Assembly (NCBI GenBank): GCA_003511885.1
Contig: DOIX01000270.1
Location: 11,218 to 20,517 of the forward strand
Length of the DNA stretch: 9,300 nucleotides
Direction: 5' to 3'
Origin: Cyanobacteria bacterium UBA11153
GTDB taxonomy: Bacteria; Cyanobacteriota; Cyanobacteriia; Cyanobacteriales; Coleofasciculaceae
Below are positions 7,001 through 9,300 of the stretch, piece after piece. A program made the translations under genes and the position numbers. Each line of letters begins with the position of its first letter. Position 1 is the stretch's first letter. The notes below the pieces were generated by a model. That model was not told where the DNA came from, searched no databases, and saw only the letters and a program-made list of their open reading frames with translations.

Positions 7001-9072
7001 CAGAAGCCTTAGTAGCATCTAATCGACAGTTTGATGCCCTGATCAAAAGTTTATGGGCTGGTAGAGAATTGCGCAAGTCACTTGGGGTAAATACCGAGAC
7101 AAAAATGCGGGTAATTACAGCATTACAACAGGTAGTTTATCAAGTAAGAGAAAAAAACCGTTTGCCCGGGCACGGAGATTGGGTAAGTAGCGTTAATTTC
7201 AGTCCCGATGGTGAGATACTTGCTTCAGCAAGTAGGGATAATACGATCAAAATATGGCAGAAAGATGGTCTCCTTATTAAGGATTTAGATAAAAAATTAG
7301 GAGGTCATACTGCTGGAGTCTATTCCGTCCGTTTTAGTCCAGATGGGCGGATATTGGCTTCAGCATCTGAAGATAAAACCATTAAACTGTGGAGTGTAAG
7401 TAGAAATGGCAAATTAATTAAAATAACTTTAAATTTAACTTTAACCGGACATAGCGATCGCGTCCATAGTATCAGCTTTAGTCCAGATGGTCAAACTATT
7501 GCTTCTGCCTCTGAAGATAAAACCGTGCGACTTTGGAGTAAAGATGGAAAACTACTTCAAACTTTCACCGGACATCAGGATTGGGTATTAGGGGTAAGTT
7601 TTAGTCATGATGGTGAATTGATTGCTTCATCAAGTAAGGATAAAACGATCAAAATTTGGCGCAAGGATGGAAAATTAATGAAAACTATAGCTGCCCACAG
7701 TGAGCCAGTTTTAGATGTCAGATTCAGTCCTCAAGATAATATTATTGCTAGTGCAAGTGCTGACAATACTGTAAAACTTTGGCATCCGGATGGAAGATTA
7801 CTTAAAACTCTCAAAGGGCATAGTGAGGCAGTAATTAGTATTAGTTTCAGTCCCGATGGTCAAACTATTGCTACTGCCAGTGCAGATAATACAATTAAAC
7901 TCTGGAAAATAGATGGTACGTTAATTGAAACTCTCCAAGGACATGGGAGGATGGTGGAAGGAGTAAGTTTTAGTCCTTATGGCAAAATTATTGCTAGTGC
8001 CAGTGCTGATAATACTATTAAATTATGGCAAGCTAATGGAGGTATGATTAAACCAATTCAGGGGCATACAAAAGCAGTTAGTAGTGTCAGTTTTTCCCCT
8101 CTTAGTCTTGTTAACAAGGAAGCCAAAGAAGCAAAGGATATTATTCTCGCTACAGCAAGTTGGGATAACACTATTAAATTATGGAATGAAAAAGGGCTTC
8201 TTCTCAAAACTATTCCCGCCCATAGAGATAAAGTTAATAGCGTTACTTTTTCTCCCGATGGTCAAATTATTGCCAGTGGAAGTGCAGATAAAACCATTAA
8301 ACTTTGGGGAAAAGATGGTACATTACACAAAACTTTACAAGGACATCAGGATCGAGTTAATAGTGTCATTTTCAGTCCAGATGGTAAACTAATTGCCTCT
8401 GGTAGTAGAGATAAAACAGTTAAACTTTGGCATACTGATGGTACATTATATAAAACATTATTAGGTCATACGGGTGAGGTTTGGGGTGTCAGTTTTAGTC
8501 CCGATGGCAATACGATTGCTTCCGCATCTGAAGATAAAACTATTAAACTCTGGAATCGCGATGGTAAATTTATCAAGACATTGGAAGAAGCGCATAATGG
8601 TTCGGTAAATTGGGTTACCTTTAGTCCCGATGGTAAATTAATAGCTTCTGCAAGTGATGATGGCACAGTCAAGCTTTGGAATCTAAATAATCCCAAGCCA
8701 ATTAAGACATTAAAAGGGCATAATGGTTCGGTAAATTGGGTGACTTTTAGTCCCGATGGCAAGTTCATTGCTTCTGCTAGTGAAGATAAAACAGTAAATA
8801 TTTGGACTAGTCGTCAGGGACATTTGATCAATTCATTAAAAGGTCATACAGATGAGGTTTTTGGATTAAGTTTCAGTCCCGATGGTAAGTTTTTGGCTTC
8901 GGCAAGTAAGGATAAAACGGTAATTCTGTGGAGTTTTGATTTAGATGATTTGTTACAGCGGGGTTGTAATTGGTTGGATGATTATTTACAAAATAATCGA
9001 GAAACTCAGAGTATTAGTGAAGCAAATCCGCAAGAGTTTCGCACTTTTTGTGATGGGGTGATGGGGAGATAG
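4051..9072 (+). CDS. STAND NTPase with TPR-like region, membrane segment and 14 WD40 repeats
   Basis: This 1673-residue protein contains, in order: an alpha/beta N-terminal region (about 1-190) resembling a degenerate P-loop domain without Walker A, with FALMIFGLESV (104-114) and PFPIVLWV (136-143); a helical TPR-like region (about 245-510); and a STAND NTPase. The NTPase shows GREKDVNEL (540-548), Walker A GPSGVGKSS (564-572), Walker B LLIFDQFEE (641-649), SIRQDYL (681-687), RPIEL (757-761) and a winged-helix motif YQLVHDYL (865-872). Then come a coiled coil (about 884-945), a hydrophobic membrane segment (about 951-971) and 14 WD40 repeats (1040-1628). The tail LDDLLQRGCNWLDDYL is common in cyanobacterial WD40-STAND proteins. 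STAND proteins act as nucleotide-driven switches, with the repeats sensing ligands. No TIR, caspase, kinase or nuclease domain is visible. NTPase motifs and the whole frame are intact. Its partner may be the upstream ATPase. Confidence 0.93.
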   Translation: MLTFNKKIVTQDIEQHNERSLKAINRAIFLSQGEFSLVLVRCNYKILQKRMLHRLKTISKNRYQIQEFVLPASVKTLYTTLQEYGENEQLMRMPKGGEGKDSHFALMIFGLESVISIDDLLTSSNQVRDEFRKRLPFPIVLWVNDSVMQKLVQLAPDFTSWGAPPIKLEISTDELINFLQQKANSLFKHVLSRGEVKYAPWRVDKHHSHLNMATDCRSRLEIDSAVQDLQSRGEVINPELQASLEFLFGQYDYASDSVPNAIFRYKKSLQFWRGTNNLEKEGILLFCIGLSYCRNADLHRAQRYRHWEEAWPYLSKSVETFIQLNRQELVAIFITQLGEVIQHLEGWDTLEVWVQKALKLHQIYGSPVQLAQDYGFLAEVALAQSRWTDANQLAQKALTLLTSVSDLATNYQGLHPFLLIQLYQLFLVKSYRELGEGENATTNLEIASSQLAEAIESSDPHYELQRYLHLLETLHHLYFDQSRYLEAFRIKQEQRGIEQLYGFRAFIGAGHLQPRLLPSNPTITPLEHQEIVAQEIAASGREKDVNELKARLSRADCQLIVIHGPSGVGKSSIILAGLVPALTYKPLGDRMVLPIVLQVYTDWIGGLVKSLTQRELGEKGKGIEAILNQLKENSDRNFLTLLIFDQFEEFFLGHTNGEQKRLFYELLRSCLNLPFVKVIISIRQDYLHHLLELEKCNIDIIENGILDQKIRYPLGNFLLHNARDVIESLTERAHFYLEPALIDELVQDLAGEHNSVRPIELQIVGAQLQTENITNLAMYRERGPVKKIAERFLEKAIKDCGPENEQAAWIVLHLMTDENNNRPLKTRAELSIESAIDPEALTLILEILEKSGLVFLLPEVPTNRYQLVHDYLVEFIRHNKQVNIQEELEELRKRDKLSQEKIQQLMREKNLRTELAKATKKEKEAMEKQRQAEEKLNQILRKRLRESTIRGIVLGTLVVISGGVGFWAAFSENNANLIALNASSEALVASNRQFDALIKSLWAGRELRKSLGVNTETKMRVITALQQVVYQVREKNRLPGHGDWVSSVNFSPDGEILASASRDNTIKIWQKDGLLIKDLDKKLGGHTAGVYSVRFSPDGRILASASEDKTIKLWSVSRNGKLIKITLNLTLTGHSDRVHSISFSPDGQTIASASEDKTVRLWSKDGKLLQTFTGHQDWVLGVSFSHDGELIASSSKDKTIKIWRKDGKLMKTIAAHSEPVLDVRFSPQDNIIASASADNTVKLWHPDGRLLKTLKGHSEAVISISFSPDGQTIATASADNTIKLWKIDGTLIETLQGHGRMVEGVSFSPYGKIIASASADNTIKLWQANGGMIKPIQGHTKAVSSVSFSPLSLVNKEAKEAKDIILATASWDNTIKLWNEKGLLLKTIPAHRDKVNSVTFSPDGQIIASGSADKTIKLWGKDGTLHKTLQGHQDRVNSVIFSPDGKLIASGSRDKTVKLWHTDGTLYKTLLGHTGEVWGVSFSPDGNTIASASEDKTIKLWNRDGKFIKTLEEAHNGSVNWVTFSPDGKLIASASDDGTVKLWNLNNPKPIKTLKGHNGSVNWVTFSPDGKFIASASEDKTVNIWTSRQGHLINSLKGHTDEVFGLSFSPDGKFLASASKDKTVILWSFDLDDLLQRGCNWLDDYLQNNRETQSISEANPQEFRTFCDGVMGR
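7168..8931 (+). repeat. Array of 14 WD40 repeats (two seven-blade propellers)
   Basis: Fourteen units of about 41-42 codons follow the pattern (G/A)Hxx.V..V.FSPDG..IAS.S.D.T(I/V)K(L/I)W. All carry the FS...AS...W framework. Unit 4 has FSHDG and unit 5 FSPQDN. Unit 8 carries an insertion of about 11 residues, KEAKEAKD-rich, near 8117-8140. Fourteen equals two complete seven-bladed beta-propellers. Family knowledge says the GH and D residues form the structural hydrogen-bond network. High DNA similarity between units reflects repeated internal duplication. Confidence 0.92.
8593..8741 (+). repeat. Recent blade duplication (WD40 units 12 and 13)
   Basis: A 23-bp stretch at 8593-8615 is repeated exactly at 8719-8741, 126 nt (42 codons) apart. 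The proteins then match as HNGSVNWVTFSPDGK followed by (L/F)IASAS. The near-identity exceeds that between most other units and suggests a recent duplication or gene conversion of one blade. Confidence 0.8.
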
Positions 9073-9111
9073 AGATATAGAAATTGTAGCACTTACAGCG
9101 GGAACTACCGT

Positions 9112-9201
9112 ATATTCAGCCACAGGGCGAAGCAAGACGATATAAAGATATTAGTTTTGTCCCAAAATCGATCGTCCTCTTGCTTCGCCCCTACAGAATA
9201 T
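9112..9201. repeat. Hairpin-forming intergenic repeat
   Basis: GGGCGAAGCAAGA (9125-9137) pairs exactly with TCTTGCTTCGCCC (9178-9190). CGAT/ATCG extends the stem inward past a 3-nt bulge, and ATATTC (9112-9117) / GAATAT (9196-9201) extends it outward. The GGGCGAAGCA core is familiar from dispersed repeats in filamentous cyanobacteria. It lies 40 nt after the STAND-WD40 stop and could serve as its 3' end, although no T run follows. The flanks (9073-9111) show nothing else. Confidence 0.65.
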
Positions 9202-9205
9202 GATA

Positions 9206-9300
9206 TTACACCCAGATAATTGGAGCATGTGATGATAGAAATTTATTTATAGCAACCGCCACATCGGTTAAGGTATCAATAACATCATGAAGAGAAGCGT
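9206..9300 (-). CDS. Possible 3' end of a gene running off the window
   Basis: One minus-strand frame is open from the window edge (9300) to TAA at 9206-9208, giving 30 codons. It contains HDVIDTLTDVAVAINKFL, which reads like an amphipathic helix near a protein C-terminus. An open stretch this short could be chance, and I do not recognise the family. If real, the gene converges on the STAND-WD40 gene, with the 9112-9201 hairpin between the two stop codons. Confidence 0.3.
   Translation of the reverse strand, partial: ASLHDVIDTLTDVAVAINKFLSSHAPIIWV

Noticed and set aside
8084..8392. Open frame of 102 codons on the plus strand inside the WD40 region
   Set aside because: It is an out-of-frame shadow of the WD40 repeats. 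The periodic coding sequence keeps alternative frames open.
8466..8768. Minus-strand open frame of 100 codons opposite the last WD40 blades
   Set aside because: It repeats NLPSGLKVTQFTEPL-type segments that are simply the antisense of the FSPDGK blade motif, with no independent signal.
7168..8931. Regularly spaced repeats resembling a CRISPR or satellite array
   Set aside because: The repeats are imperfect, about 126 nt long, in one open frame and encode WD40 blades. There are no short identical repeats with unique spacers.
4051..9072. TIR, caspase, kinase or nuclease effector in the giant protein
   Set aside because: No catalytic motif of these families is visible. The N-terminus is an alpha/beta region of degenerate NTPase type and the C-terminus is the usual short tail after the propellers.

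Overview
The window looks like chromosomal DNA of a filamentous cyanobacterium, probably of the Oscillatoria/Microcoleus/Kamptonema kind. The octamer GCGATCGC (HIP1, a cyanobacterial hallmark) occurs five times in 9.3 kb. Intergenic DNA carries typical cyanobacterial repeats: a ctggggag tandem run, a CCCCCTTAATAAGGGGG palindrome and a GGGCGAAGCAAGA inverted repeat. The proteins include a secreted pentapeptide-repeat protein, a Slr1128-like band-7 protein and a giant STAND-WD40 protein. The genus is inference; the phylum is well supported.

Layout. 1-62: end of a short tandem repeat and a palindrome overlapping a stop codon. 58-444 (-): exported pentapeptide-repeat protein. 445-696: divergent intergenic region with a nested inverted repeat and a possible 28-codon ORF. 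697-2193 (+): two-gene NfeD/SPFH (paraslipin) membrane operon; the SPFH gene starts at the ATG at 1231, not at the GTG abutting the previous stop. 2310-2420 (+): unrecognised 36-residue ORF whose end overlaps the Shine-Dalgarno sequence of the next gene. 2427-3746 (+): 439-residue P-loop ATPase, closed by an intrinsic terminator. 3806-3949: MITE-like element with 17-bp terminal inverted repeats and an internal long hairpin. 4051-9072 (+): 1673-residue multidomain protein (degenerate NTPase-like N-terminus, TPR-like helices, STAND NTPase, coiled coil, one membrane segment, 14 WD40 repeats). 9112-9201: second hairpin-forming repeat. 9206-9300 (-): possible 3' end of a gene running off the window.

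How the genes may work together. NfeD and SPFH proteins form a known functional pair acting in membrane microdomains. The second block is the part worth attention. The ATPase resembles, from memory, a family found in cyanobacteria next to TPR proteins with an N-terminal region like that of the 1673-residue protein. I infer that the 36-residue ORF, the ATPase and the STAND-WD40 protein form one NLR-like signalling or conflict module, although a terminator and a MITE-like element now separate the last two genes. No toxic effector domain (TIR, caspase, nuclease) is recognisable, so the output is unknown. No tRNA, rRNA, CRISPR array or transposase gene is visible.
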